A stretch of 55,869 bases of DNA from Spirochaetales bacterium Spiro_10 (GCA_001604405.1 LVBL01000050.1:1-55869); one strand, 5' to 3'. Shown: positions 45,101 to 52,776, numbered from the stretch's first letter. Numbers and translations are program-made. Notes: generated by a model from the letters alone, not told the origin.

Positions 45101-46474
45101 TTATCCCCGGGAAACCAGTATGCGACATCCGTTCGGGGGAAGTTCCATCTCCAGTCTTTCCCCGTGGACCCGCCAGGTTCCGTCGGCGGCCGCCTTCGTT
45201 TCCGTCCAGATGCCCGGCTCGTGTATCCAAACGGTCGCCCGTTCCCGCGAGGAGTTCACCGCGACGAGGGCGCGTTCGCCGTCGGTCTCCCGCAGGAAGG
45301 CGAACTGTTCCGAGGCGAGGTGCGCCTGCCGATACGAGCCGCGCGCGAGCGCGGGAGAGGCCTTTCTCAGCTCGATGAGCGACCGGATTCGCGTTTCGAG
45401 CGCGGCCGGGTCGACCGCCGGGACGCATTCGGCCGGGACGCCGCTCCACCTCCCGTGGTCCGCCGTTTCCCTGATGGCCGGACGGAGCAGGGCGTCGCTT
45501 CCGTCCCTCTTTTCCCCGCGAAGACCCCATTCGCTCCCGTAATATATCGAAGGGATACCCGGAGACGCGAACAGGAGCGTGTACAAGACGGGCAGATGCG
45601 CGGCGTTTTTCAGGACGCTCGCGGCGCGGTTGACGTCGTGATTGTCGACGAAGGTATAGAGGTCAAGGTGGCGATACATCCCGTCGTGGCCGGACTGGCG
45701 GTTGAGGCTCCACGCGATCTCGAAAAAGTTCGCGTCGTTGAGGCATGACCACAGGCCCTTGTAGAGTTCGTAGTTCGTCACCGAATCGAGCCTCCCCGGC
45801 CGCGCCCACTCGCGGTAGTCGCCATGGACCACTTCACCCATCAGCCAGAAACCGCGCCTGACCGACGCGCACCGCTTCGAGAGCGCGTCCATGAAATCGC
45901 GCGACAGGACGTCGGCCGCGTCGAGGCGAAGGCCGTCGATGTCGAATTCCCGTATCCACCCCTCGACCGTCTCGAGAAGATACTCCCTTGTCTCTCCGTG
46001 CTCGGTATCGAGCTTCGCAAGGTCGTAGTGCCCGCTCCATCCCTCGAACATGAAGGGATCGCCGGCCGGGCTTCGCTTGCCGAAATCGACGCCCTTGTAC
46101 CAGTGCCGGTACCGTGACCGCTCCCCCGCCTCGCGCAGATCCCGGAAGGCGAAGAAATCCCTCCCGGTATGATTCAGGACCGCGTCGAGCACGACCGAGA
46201 TGCCCGCATCGTGGCAGGCCCTGACGAGCGCGACAAGGTCGGCGTTGACACCGAGGCGCCGGTCGACTGTCCGGTAGTCGGCGGTATCGTATCCGTGAGC
46301 AGTGGACTCGAATACCGGTCCGAGATACAGGGCGGTGATTCCGAGCCAGCTGAGGTGGGGAATCCGGCCGACAAGTTCCCGCAAACCCGTGCCGGGGGGT
46401 GAGGAAAAGTCGTTTCTCTTCGGGGCGCCGCACATTCCAAGGGGGTAGATGTGGTAGAAAACGGATGATTTCAT
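45101..46474 (-). CDS. Cytoplasmic alpha-amylase family (GH13) glycosidase
   Basis: 457 residues with a TIM barrel in the first 380 and a short C-terminal beta domain. The GH13 conserved regions are VVLDAVLNHTG, GLRLDAAD (nucleophile D185), LMGEVVHGDY (acid/base E214) and FVDNHD (D280). There is no signal peptide, so it acts on internal or imported alpha-glucans such as maltodextrin; exact specificity is unclear. AAGGAAA precedes ATG 46474. Its promoter contains the operator shared with the TetR gene, so it is probably repressed by that protein. Confidence 0.93.
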   Translation of the reverse strand: MKSSVFYHIYPLGMCGAPKRNDFSSPPGTGLRELVGRIPHLSWLGITALYLGPVFESTAHGYDTADYRTVDRRLGVNADLVALVRACHDAGISVVLDAVLNHTGRDFFAFRDLREAGERSRYRHWYKGVDFGKRSPAGDPFMFEGWSGHYDLAKLDTEHGETREYLLETVEGWIREFDIDGLRLDAADVLSRDFMDALSKRCASVRRGFWLMGEVVHGDYREWARPGRLDSVTNYELYKGLWSCLNDANFFEIAWSLNRQSGHDGMYRHLDLYTFVDNHDVNRAASVLKNAAHLPVLYTLLFASPGIPSIYYGSEWGLRGEKRDGSDALLRPAIRETADHGRWSGVPAECVPAVDPAALETRIRSLIELRKASPALARGSYRQAHLASEQFAFLRETDGERALVAVNSSRERATVWIHEPGIWTETKAAADGTWRVHGERLEMELPPNGCRILVSRG

Positions 46475-46497
46475 AGGTTTCCTTTTTTGTTTGCTTC

Positions 46498-46526
46498 GTT
46501 ATACCTACCGGTAGGTATAATGACAG
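46498..46526 (-). promoter_or_regulatory. Predicted amylase promoter with operator in the spacer
   Basis: On the minus strand the -35 is CTGTCA (46521-46526), the spacer 17 bp and the -10 TATAAC (46498-46503). The 17-bp spacer, TTATACCTACCGGTAGG, is identical to that of the tetR promoter. Transcription would start near 46491. Confidence 0.6.
46500..46519. promoter_or_regulatory. Operator A, perfect 20-bp palindrome
   Basis: TATACCTACCGGTAGGTATA is fully symmetric and lies between the -35 and -10 of the amylase promoter, overlapping the -10. The same sequence occurs at 46545-46564 and 47222-47241. Confidence 0.85.
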
Positions 46527-46543
46527 ATCACGAGATAGTTCTT

Positions 46544-46565
46544 GTATACCTACCGGTAGGTATAC
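46544..46565. promoter_or_regulatory. Operator B, 22-bp palindrome upstream of the amylase promoter
   Basis: The same 20-bp core as operator A, with one more matching base on each side. Its centre is 45 bp (about four helical turns) from operator A, so cooperative or looped binding is possible. Confidence 0.8.
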
Positions 46566-46585
46566 TCGATACCCATAAAAAACCC

Positions 46586-46607
46586 ATGTACCTACCGTTC
46601 GGTACAT
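46586..46607. promoter_or_regulatory. Variant operator C
   Basis: ATGTACC and GGTACAT arms flank a core containing TACCGTTCGGTA. It combines a half of the A/B palindrome with the TACCG-TT-CGGTA element of site D. It lies 42 bp from the centre of operator B. Confidence 0.6.
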
Positions 46608-46634
46608 AGGATCAAAATCATTTACCTTGATGTC

Positions 46635-47213
46635 TTACGAGAAAATTCCGTGCATGAATTGATGTACCGCACGGGTAAGCATATCGTTATCGAATTGAAT
46701 CTCGTTATTCAGGACAAGCATTGCCCAGGTACGTACCATCCCCATGAAGGTTTCGCTGTAGGCCTTTGCCCGCCCGCGCATGTTTCCGTGGTCGGGCACC
46801 GCGTTTTCGAACATGCGCTCGATACTGCCGCTGAGTCCTTCCCTGAGTGGCAAATACGCCTGATAACTCGCGCTGTCGGGGGCAGCGGAAGAGAGCGCAA
46901 TCTGCAGCCGATAAAACGAAGGATGGGCAACGGCAAAATGGATGATATCCCTGGTCAACACCGTCAGATTCATGACGATGTCGTGATTGTATTCGGTGTC
47001 ACGATTGACGATCTCGAAGAGTTTTCCGCCAAAGTCGGCGATTATCGCGTCCAAGAGTCCCCGTTTGTTCCCGAAATAGTGATACAGGGTTGGTTTGGTG
47101 ATCCCGGACTTCTCGACGATCTCCTGAATGCCGGTGGATTCGAATCCTTGAAAGGAGAAAAGGCCGAGGGCCGTCGTAAGGATTGTTTCTCTGGTAGGGG
47201 TTTTCGATTCCAT
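46635..47213 (-). CDS. TetR/AcrR family transcriptional repressor
   Basis: 192 residues from ATG 47213. The N-terminal HTH is GIQEIVEKSGITKPTLYHYF at about 28-47, followed by the linker NKRGLLDAI typical of TetR. The ligand-binding C-terminal domain has no recognised ligand. The frame extends upstream to 47294, but the predicted promoter and operators occupy that region. GC content is visibly lower than in most neighbours, a possible sign of recent acquisition. It probably represses itself and the amylase. Confidence 0.92.
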   Translation of the reverse strand: MESKTPTRETILTTALGLFSFQGFESTGIQEIVEKSGITKPTLYHYFGNKRGLLDAIIADFGGKLFEIVNRDTEYNHDIVMNLTVLTRDIIHFAVAHPSFYRLQIALSSAAPDSASYQAYLPLREGLSGSIERMFENAVPDHGNMRGRAKAYSETFMGMVRTWAMLVLNNEIQFDNDMLTRAVHQFMHGIFS

Positions 47214-47219
47214 GGTTGC

Positions 47220-47248
47220 AGTATACCTACCGGTAGGTATAAAGTCAA
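47220..47248 (-). promoter_or_regulatory. Predicted tetR promoter with operator in the spacer
   Basis: On the minus strand the -35 is TTGACT (47243-47248), the spacer 17 bp and the -10 TATACT (47220-47225). The expected start point falls on ATG 47213 itself, and there is no Shine-Dalgarno. Confidence 0.7.
47222..47241. promoter_or_regulatory. tetR autoregulatory operator, perfect 20-bp palindrome
   Basis: Identical to operator A of the amylase promoter. It fills the -35/-10 spacer and overlaps the -10, so binding would block RNA polymerase. Confidence 0.85.
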
Positions 47249-47252
47249 CCTC

Positions 47253-47268
47253 TATACCGTTCGGTATA
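47253..47268. promoter_or_regulatory. Variant operator D
   Basis: TATACCGTTCGGTATA, with perfect 7-bp arms around TT, is centred 29 bp from the main tetR operator. It shares its outer bases with the main sites but has a shorter core. Confidence 0.65.
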
Positions 47269-47356
47269 CTACAACACCCACCCCATTTTTCCACTATTGA
47301 ATCCCGTCAAATCGGAGTAAAATAGCGGTGATTAGCGCTTCAAAGGAGAGAATCAG

Positions 47357-47944
47357 ATGGAAACGGCGTGTCCCAGATGCGGCTATTCGAATAACGGTAT
47401 CGACGTCGTGTGCGCGAATTGCGCCGCGAGACTGCCCGACGGTTCCGGAAAAGTCCGCCGAAGGCGGTTTCGCCTGGCCTTGCACCCCGTTCACGTGTTT
47501 GCCCTGGTCGCGGGGCTTGCCGCCCTGGGATACGTGATATTCGGGGCCGGTAACTGGACCGCGCCTTCGGATCAGGTCATCGAAACCCCTGATATCCCGG
47601 ATTCCGAGTCCGTCTCGCGGGACAACTCGGACGAGGCATGGATCATCATGTGCGACTTCATGCGCGAGCGCGTGCGGACCCCGGGCACGGCTGCCTTCCC
47701 GAATCTCGGGGAGGGCCGCACCCGCGTGACGAAACTTCCGAACGCCGCCTACGAGGTTCTGGGGTTCGTGGATTTCGAGGGCGAGGGAGACGTGCGTGTC
47801 AGGCGGTATTTCAAGGGAAAGGTCGTGCGGTATCGCGCCGGTCTCTGGAAGCTTGACTCTCACGAAATGGGCTATTGGGACATGATGGCCCGGTACTTTG
47901 CCGGTCTTGAGAGTTCCGCGGACGATATCGGAGGTGAAAAGTGA
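47357..47944 (+). CDS. Zinc-ribbon membrane protein
   Basis: 195 residues. An N-terminal zinc ribbon has C5, C8, C19 and C22 (CPRC and CANC). A single TM helix follows (VHVFALVAGLAALGYVIFGA). The outer domain begins AWIIMCDFMRERVRTPGTAAFP, a motif common in small exported domains of unknown function, and ends in beta strands. AAAGGAGAGAA precedes the ATG. It overlaps the GNAT gene by GTGA, so the two are probably translated together. Confidence 0.8.
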   Translation: METACPRCGYSNNGIDVVCANCAARLPDGSGKVRRRRFRLALHPVHVFALVAGLAALGYVIFGAGNWTAPSDQVIETPDIPDSESVSRDNSDEAWIIMCDFMRERVRTPGTAAFPNLGEGRTRVTKLPNAAYEVLGFVDFEGEGDVRVRRYFKGKVVRYRAGLWKLDSHEMGYWDMMARYFAGLESSADDIGGEK

Positions 47945-48711
47945 GCGCGCTACCGGATGCGGCGAGCCCGCACTCCCCGATAGGGTACGAGGAGATGTCC
48001 CTGAACGCCTGGCCTTCGCTGAAGACCTGCGTATTCAAGGGCTGTCTCCTTCGGTCCTCGAACGGATACACGAACCGCGCGAACTCCGCGAACCCCCTCT
48101 ATACCGACCCGGCCGACTTTGGCGCCCTTGTCGATTACGCCGAAGGCTTTTACGCGTCAGAGCGACTTCCGCCGGTGTTCAAGATCCTCGGCATTCCGCG
48201 GCACGAGTCGCTGGACGCGGCGCTCGTCTCGCGCGGCTACGAAAAAGTCACCGAGACCGCGGTCATGACCGTCGGTCTCGGCGATTCCGGAGTCGCCGCG
48301 TCGCGAGTCGGGATAGGGGACGTCTTCGACGCTGACTGGATTACGGCGTGCGCGTCCTTCAACGGGTATCCGGAGGCAAAACGCGAGACGCTGACGCGGA
48401 TGCTCGCTCTGATCGGCGTCGACACGATCGTCGCCTCGCTCCCGGTCGACGGCGGCATCGTCGCCTGCGGCTACGGGGCGGTCGAGCGGGGAGTCGTCGG
48501 TTTTTTCGATATCATCGTCGACCCGGCGCGAAGGGGCAGGGGCTACGGGCGGGAGATCATGGTCGCGATCATGGACGAGGCGCGGCGCCGCGGCGCGAGG
48601 GCGGGATACCTGCAGGTCGTCGCGACCAACGCCGTGGCGATCCGGCTCTACGAAAGTCTCGGCTTCAAACCCGCCTATTCCTACTGGTATCGCAGGCTCA
48701 ATCCCCCGTGA
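47941..48711 (+). CDS. GNAT family N-acetyltransferase
   Basis: 256 residues from GTG 47941 with GGAGGTG eight bases upstream. The GNAT fold is in the C-terminal half: acetyl-CoA motif IIVDPARRGRGYGREIM and YLQVVATNAVAIRLYESLGF. The N-terminal half looks like a degenerate second GNAT lobe. Substrate unknown. The 3' end overlaps the convergent HD gene by 14 bases. Confidence 0.86.
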   Translation: MSALPDAASPHSPIGYEEMSLNAWPSLKTCVFKGCLLRSSNGYTNRANSANPLYTDPADFGALVDYAEGFYASERLPPVFKILGIPRHESLDAALVSRGYEKVTETAVMTVGLGDSGVAASRVGIGDVFDADWITACASFNGYPEAKRETLTRMLALIGVDTIVASLPVDGGIVACGYGAVERGVVGFFDIIVDPARRGRGYGREIMVAIMDEARRRGARAGYLQVVATNAVAIRLYESLGFKPAYSYWYRRLNPP

Positions 48712-49216
48712 CGAAACCCGCGGGGTAGAGCTCGCGCAGGAGGGCCGCGCCCGCCTTCGTCCGGAAGACCGCGCGGTCGACCGAGGCGACGGCCTCGGGG
48801 GCCATGGCGTCCTCGTCGGCGTTCACGAGAAAGTCGGCCTCGACGAGAATTCGGAAGTCGGTTCCGTCGACCGCGGAGTAGGTGTGGTGGTGGCCGACGA
48901 GGAAGCAGACGCGGTCCGTCATCGCCCCGTCGGCGCCGGCCGCCAGGAGCATCCCGCGGGCTATCGGAGGACCCTCAAGTTCCTGCCAGGCGCCCGCGGC
49001 CGAGCCGTGCTTGCGCTCGGCCTCGAGGATGCCGATGTCGTGCAGGGTCGCGGCGGCCTCCACGCAGGCGAGCTCGCGGCCCGAAAGGCCCTCCGCGAGC
49101 GCGATCATCCTCGCGTAGGCAAGCACCTTGAGCGCGTGGCTCACGCGGCGGACGTCCGGCGCGTTGTACCCGACCATCCTCCGGACGAGCTCGTCCGTCA
49201 GGCAAACATCCGCCAC
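48698..49216 (-). CDS. HD domain phosphohydrolase
   Basis: 172 residues from GTG 49216. The HD metal ligands are visible as H in RVSHALKVLAYARMIA, HD in TLHDIGILEAERKHG, and HHH in FLVGHHHTYSAVDGTDF. Members hydrolyse phosphate esters, often nucleotides. It starts five bases after the asnB stop, with AAGGGAT upstream, so it belongs to the asnB transcript. The long frame upstream to 50485 is the antisense-frame shadow of asnB. Confidence 0.82.
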   Translation of the reverse strand: MADVCLTDELVRRMVGYNAPDVRRVSHALKVLAYARMIALAEGLSGRELACVEAAATLHDIGILEAERKHGSAAGAWQELEGPPIARGMLLAAGADGAMTDRVCFLVGHHHTYSAVDGTDFRILVEADFLVNADEDAMAPEAVASVDRAVFRTKAGAALLRELYPAGFVTGD

Positions 49217-49221
49217 GAGGC

Positions 49222-50931
49222 CTATCCCTTGTAGGCGCTTTCGTGAACGCCCGAGACCGCGCGGCCCGACGGGTCGTTCATCCCCTTCCACGCCGCGTCC
49301 CACTCGAGGGCCTTCGCGGTGGAGCAGGCGACGCTCGCCTCGTAGGCTACCGTCTTCGCCGCGCTCGCCGACGGGAAGCATTCCTCGAAGATCGTGCGGT
49401 AGTAGTACTGCTCCTTCGTCATCGGCGTGTTTACCGGGTACCGGTCGGCAGCCCTGCGGAACTGCTCGTCCGAGACTTTTTCCTCGCAGAGTTTCTTGAG
49501 CGAGTCGATCCAGCTGTAGCCGACGCCGTCGGAGAACTGTTCCTTTTGGCGCCAGACGATCTCGGCGGGAAGGAGGTCCTTGAAGGCCTCGCGAAGCGCC
49601 CATTTCTCGATCCGGGGCTTGCCGTCGGCCGAGATGGCGACGCTCGCCGCGCCGGAGAGTTTGTCGCGCGGGTTCATCCGCATCGCGACGTCGATGAACT
49701 CCTTGTCGAGGAAGGGCACGCGCCCCTCGACGCCCCACGCCGCGAGCGACTTGTTCGCGCGGAGGCAGTCGTACAGATGGAGTTTGGAGAGCTTGCGCAC
49801 CGTTTCCTCGTGGAGTTCGCGCGCGTCGGGGGCCTTGTGGAAGTAGAGGTAGCCCCCGAAGAGCTCGTCCGAGCCCTCGCCCGAGAGGACCATCTTGATA
49901 CCCATGCTCTTGATCGCGCGGGAAAGGAGGTACATCGGCGTGGACGCCCGGATCGTCGTGATGTCGTAGGTCTCGATGTGGTAGATGACGTCGCGTATCG
50001 CGTCGAGGCCTTCCTGCACGGTGAAGTGGATCTCGTGATGCACGGTGCCGATGTGGTCGGCGGCCTTGCGCGCGGCGGCGAGATCCGGAGATCCCGACAG
50101 TCCGACCGCGAAGGAGTGGAGGCGGGGCCACCAGGCCTCCTGCGTGTCGTCCGACTCGACCCTCTTGGCGGCGAACTTCTGCGTGACCGCGGCGATGACC
50201 GACGAGTCGAGACCGCCCGAGAGGAGCACCCCGTACGGGACGTCGCTCATGAGCTGGCGCTTGACCGCCGCCTCGAGCGAGGCGCGCAGGGCGGCGATGT
50301 CCGTCTTGGCGTCCTTGACGGCGTCGTAGTCCATCCAGTCGCGTGAATACCACTGTTTCGTCACCGGCGCCTTTCCGCTCTCGACGAAGTACGAGGTTCC
50401 CGGCAGGAACTCCCGGATTTCCGTGCACACGCCCTCGAGCGCCTTGAGTTCGCTCGCGACGTAGTAGCGGCCTTCGGCGTCCCATCCCTGATAGAGGGGG
50501 ATTATGCCGATGTGGTCGCGCCCGACGAGGTAGCAGTCCCGCTCGATGTCGTAGAGGGCGAAGGCGAAGATGCCGTTGAGGTCCTCGAGGAGGTCGGGAC
50601 CCTTGTCGCGATAGAGCGCCAGGATCACCTCGCAGTCGGATTCCGTCAGGAACTCGTACTTCCCCGCGTACCGGGCGCGGATGTCTTTATGGTTGTAGAT
50701 CTCGCCGTTGACGGCGAGGGCGAGCTTCCCGTCCTTGCTGAACAGGGGCTGGTTGCCCGACAGGGGATCGACGATGGCGAGCCGCTCGTGCGCGAGTACG
50801 GCCCGGTCCCCCGAATAGATGCCCGACCAGTCCGGTCCCCGGTGCCTGAGAGTCTTCGCCATTTTCAGGATCTGATTACGGAATGGCTCCGTGTTTTGCT
50901 TGATGTCAAACGCTCCGACGATTCCACACAT
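49222..50931 (-). CDS. asnB: Asparagine synthase B (glutamine-hydrolysing)
   Basis: 569 residues. The catalytic cysteine is C2 of the glutaminase domain (MCGIVGAFDI), with GRDHIGIIPLY and AVNGEIYNHK. The synthetase domain has the PP-loop LLSGGLDSSVIAAV at about 235. It makes asparagine from aspartate, glutamine and ATP. Length and both domains are complete. AGGAATG precedes the ATG. A promoter and an intrinsic terminator lie in the 131-nt leader, so the gene is probably controlled by attenuation. An HD protein follows. Confidence 0.96.
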   Translation of the reverse strand: MCGIVGAFDIKQNTEPFRNQILKMAKTLRHRGPDWSGIYSGDRAVLAHERLAIVDPLSGNQPLFSKDGKLALAVNGEIYNHKDIRARYAGKYEFLTESDCEVILALYRDKGPDLLEDLNGIFAFALYDIERDCYLVGRDHIGIIPLYQGWDAEGRYYVASELKALEGVCTEIREFLPGTSYFVESGKAPVTKQWYSRDWMDYDAVKDAKTDIAALRASLEAAVKRQLMSDVPYGVLLSGGLDSSVIAAVTQKFAAKRVESDDTQEAWWPRLHSFAVGLSGSPDLAAARKAADHIGTVHHEIHFTVQEGLDAIRDVIYHIETYDITTIRASTPMYLLSRAIKSMGIKMVLSGEGSDELFGGYLYFHKAPDARELHEETVRKLSKLHLYDCLRANKSLAAWGVEGRVPFLDKEFIDVAMRMNPRDKLSGAASVAISADGKPRIEKWALREAFKDLLPAEIVWRQKEQFSDGVGYSWIDSLKKLCEEKVSDEQFRRAADRYPVNTPMTKEQYYYRTIFEECFPSASAAKTVAYEASVACSTAKALEWDAAWKGMNDPSGRAVSGVHESAYKG

Positions 50932-50990
50932 CGCTCATTCCTCCTCAAGAATGCAGTGTTTCGCAGGAAGCCTCGCGTGTCCGACGGACC

Positions 50991-51048
50991 AAAAAAAGGG
51001 GGCTTCCCGTGTCAGTCCATGAGTACATGGCCGTACGCGGGAAGCCCC
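50991..51048 (-). terminator. Intrinsic terminator in the asnB leader (attenuator)
   Basis: On the minus strand a perfect 11-bp stem, GGGGCTTCCCG (51038-51048) with CGGGAAGCCCC (50999-51009), encloses a 28-nt loop with its own CCATG-AGTA-CATGG hairpin. Seven T follow at once (50991-50997). It lies between the asnB promoter and gene, and no gene ends upstream, so it acts inside the leader. Downstream GAGGCTTCC (minus strand) could pair with the right arm as an alternative. Confidence 0.8.
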
Positions 51049-51068
51049 GTTGCTTCTCTGCTGAAGGT

Positions 51069-51097
51069 ACTATACAGAAACGGGGTGCGGAGATCAA
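51069..51097 (-). promoter_or_regulatory. Predicted sigma70 promoter of asnB
   Basis: On the minus strand the -35 is TTGATC (51092-51097), the spacer 17 bp and the -10 TATAGT (51069-51074). Transcription would start near 51062, about 131 nt before ATG 50931. Confidence 0.6.
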
Positions 51098-51099
51098 GT

Positions 51100-51192
51100 A
51101 GTAATTGTATAAATATGCAAAAATAGCCCGAAAAGGTGAATAATATACACAAATAATTATTTATCTAAAATGTGCAAAAAGTGCAAAAACTC
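51100..51192. other. AT-rich divergent intergenic stretch
   Basis: This stretch is far richer in A and T than the rest of the window. It holds no open frame. It contains repeated GTGCAAAAA (51172-51180, 51181-51189) and another TGCAAAAA near 51116, between the asnB promoter and the promoter of the next gene, so it could hold regulator sites. Confidence 0.6.
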
Positions 51193-51221
51193 TTGCATTT
51201 TTTACACTGCTTTACTACACT
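51193..51221 (+). promoter_or_regulatory. Predicted promoter of the small exported protein gene
   Basis: The -35 is TTGCAT (51193-51198), the spacer 17 bp and the -10 TACACT (51216-51221). Transcription would start near 51228, giving a short leader with GGAGG. Confidence 0.55.
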
Positions 51222-51239
51222 GAGAGTGGAGGAATGACC

Positions 51240-51860
51240 ATGAGAAAACACCCTGCCGTGTTTATGGTTCATTTCATAATTGTTGGTCTTGCGTTCATCA
51301 TGATGGCCCGCCCGGTTTCGGCGCAGTCCATTCTTTCCGTGCTTCCCGAGGGAACCGGCAGTCGCATCGTGGATGCGCTTCTGCTGTCCCCCCGCGAAAC
51401 CGAGGTTCCCGCGGATTCCATATCCCGCGTATCGGCCTTCGGCGCCCTCTATTCCCCCCTCATCGTGGGTCTGGCGGTCGGCGAACAGGCGCGCGGACGC
51501 GTAATCTCCCAGTATGCCGCCTCGGTCAGCCTTTCCACGATCGCCCTGTCGGAGGGGGATACCTTCGGGTACCTGACGACGAGCGCCGTGACCGGAGCGT
51601 CCTTCGCGACCTACGCCTTCAGCCGGTACGCGGGCGAATCCTCTCTCCGGATACCCGTTACCGTCGCCGCCTATTCCCTCGCGGCCGTGACCCTCGCCTC
51701 GGACGCGAGCGGGGACCGCCCCGTCGGGAGCCTCATGCTCGACGTTCTCGCGGGAGTCGTCTCGGGATACGCCCTTCCGGCCATGCACGAATGGCTCGGC
51801 CTCGAGGACGTTTCCTTCGTGTTCCTGCCGGGAACCCTCGTCGTAAGCGTGAGCCTGTAA
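51240..51860 (+). CDS. Small exported or membrane protein, unknown function
   Basis: 206 residues from ATG 51240. The N-terminus (FMVHFIIVGLAFIMMARPVSA) is a signal peptide ending in an AQS cleavage site. The remainder is small-residue rich with several moderately hydrophobic segments (SAFGALYSPLIVGLAVGEQA, MLDVLAGVVSGYALPAMHEWLG). GGAGG is seven bases before 51240 but only one or two before the in-frame ATG 51234, so 51240 is preferred. I do not recognise a family. Confidence 0.72.
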   Translation: MRKHPAVFMVHFIIVGLAFIMMARPVSAQSILSVLPEGTGSRIVDALLLSPRETEVPADSISRVSAFGALYSPLIVGLAVGEQARGRVISQYAASVSLSTIALSEGDTFGYLTTSAVTGASFATYAFSRYAGESSLRIPVTVAAYSLAAVTLASDASGDRPVGSLMLDVLAGVVSGYALPAMHEWLGLEDVSFVFLPGTLVVSVSL

Positions 51861-51875
51861 TCCGCGCGGACGTGG

Positions 51876-51881
51876 TATACT
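51876..51881 (+). promoter_or_regulatory. Possible -10 element of the AraC-type gene
   Basis: TATACT ends seven bases before ATG 51889, and no Shine-Dalgarno is at normal spacing. The -35 is poor (CCTGTA region), so confidence is limited; an activator may be needed. Confidence 0.35.
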
Positions 51882-51888
51882 CGGTGGC

Positions 51889-52752
51889 ATGACCGGCTTC
51901 GACTACATCCTGCGCGCGATCGACCTCTACGAGGAGGCCCTCACCTCGAAGGACTCCCCGGCCCGGCCGAAAACGGTCGAGGCACTCGCGCGCCGCATCG
52001 GCTATTCCACGCGCCACTTTGCGCATCTCTTTTCGGCGATCGTCGGGATGGGCCCGCGCGAGTACATGGCTGGCAGACTCCTTTCGGCGATCGCCCGAGA
52101 GATCGTCTCTACCGACATCCCGCTCGCCGCTCTCGCGGAGGCGTACGGCTTCGAGGATTACGAAACCTTCTCGCGCGCCTTCAAGCGGCGCTTCGGCCTT
52201 CCTCCGCGGCTGGTACGCGAGTCCCGCGCCATCGGCTTTCCGCTCATGGAACGGCCGGCTCCGTCGCGGCCGCGCGGGGAACTGCCCCTCGACAGCGCGG
52301 AACCCGAGCTTGCGGACGATCCGGGCCATTTCCTCGTCGGGATGGCGTTTTTCATGGAAGAGGGGACTCCGGGCTTCCACAAGCCGTGGGAAACCTTCAT
52401 GAAGGCGCGCCGCCTCGTGCGCGGCGTAGCGCGGGACGCAGAGACCTTCCAGTTCTCGTCCTGGTCCGACGAGGAGATCCTCGGCGGTATTTCCATCCTC
52501 TGCGCCGTCGAGGCGGATCCTTCCGTCCCGCAGGAGCCGGTCTTCTCGACGCGGCTCGTACCTCCCGCGCGCTGCCTCCGCTTCGTGCACCGGGGCGACC
52601 CCTCGACCTTTTTCGAGGCCTACCGGTACATCTATCGCGACTGGTTCGGGACGCACGACGCCACCCCGGCCGCCTCCTGGGAATTCCAGCGGTACGGCGA
52701 GGGCGGAGACGCCGGGGCTACCGGGATTTACATCCCGATCGCCCTTGTATAG
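51889..52752 (+). CDS. AraC family regulator with GyrI-like effector domain (Rob-like)
   Basis: 287 residues. Two helix-turn-helix motifs of the AraC type are at the N-terminus (TVEALARRIGYSTRHFAHLFSAIVG and LAALAEAYGFEDYETFSRAFKRRFG). A GyrI/Rob-like ligand-binding domain fills about 125-287 and ends AGATGIYIPIALV. This order, DNA-binding first, is that of Rob and related proteins that sense small hydrophobic or cationic compounds. Its targets are not evident. Confidence 0.9.
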   Translation: MTGFDYILRAIDLYEEALTSKDSPARPKTVEALARRIGYSTRHFAHLFSAIVGMGPREYMAGRLLSAIAREIVSTDIPLAALAEAYGFEDYETFSRAFKRRFGLPPRLVRESRAIGFPLMERPAPSRPRGELPLDSAEPELADDPGHFLVGMAFFMEEGTPGFHKPWETFMKARRLVRGVARDAETFQFSSWSDEEILGGISILCAVEADPSVPQEPVFSTRLVPPARCLRFVHRGDPSTFFEAYRYIYRDWFGTHDATPAASWEFQRYGEGGDAGATGIYIPIALV

Positions 52753-52776
52753 GTCCCGTCGGGCACATCGCGCCCC

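Noticed and set aside
50932-51062. T-box riboswitch upstream of asnB
   Set aside because: No T-box consensus sequence or specifier-loop structure is visible; only a terminator stem is supported.
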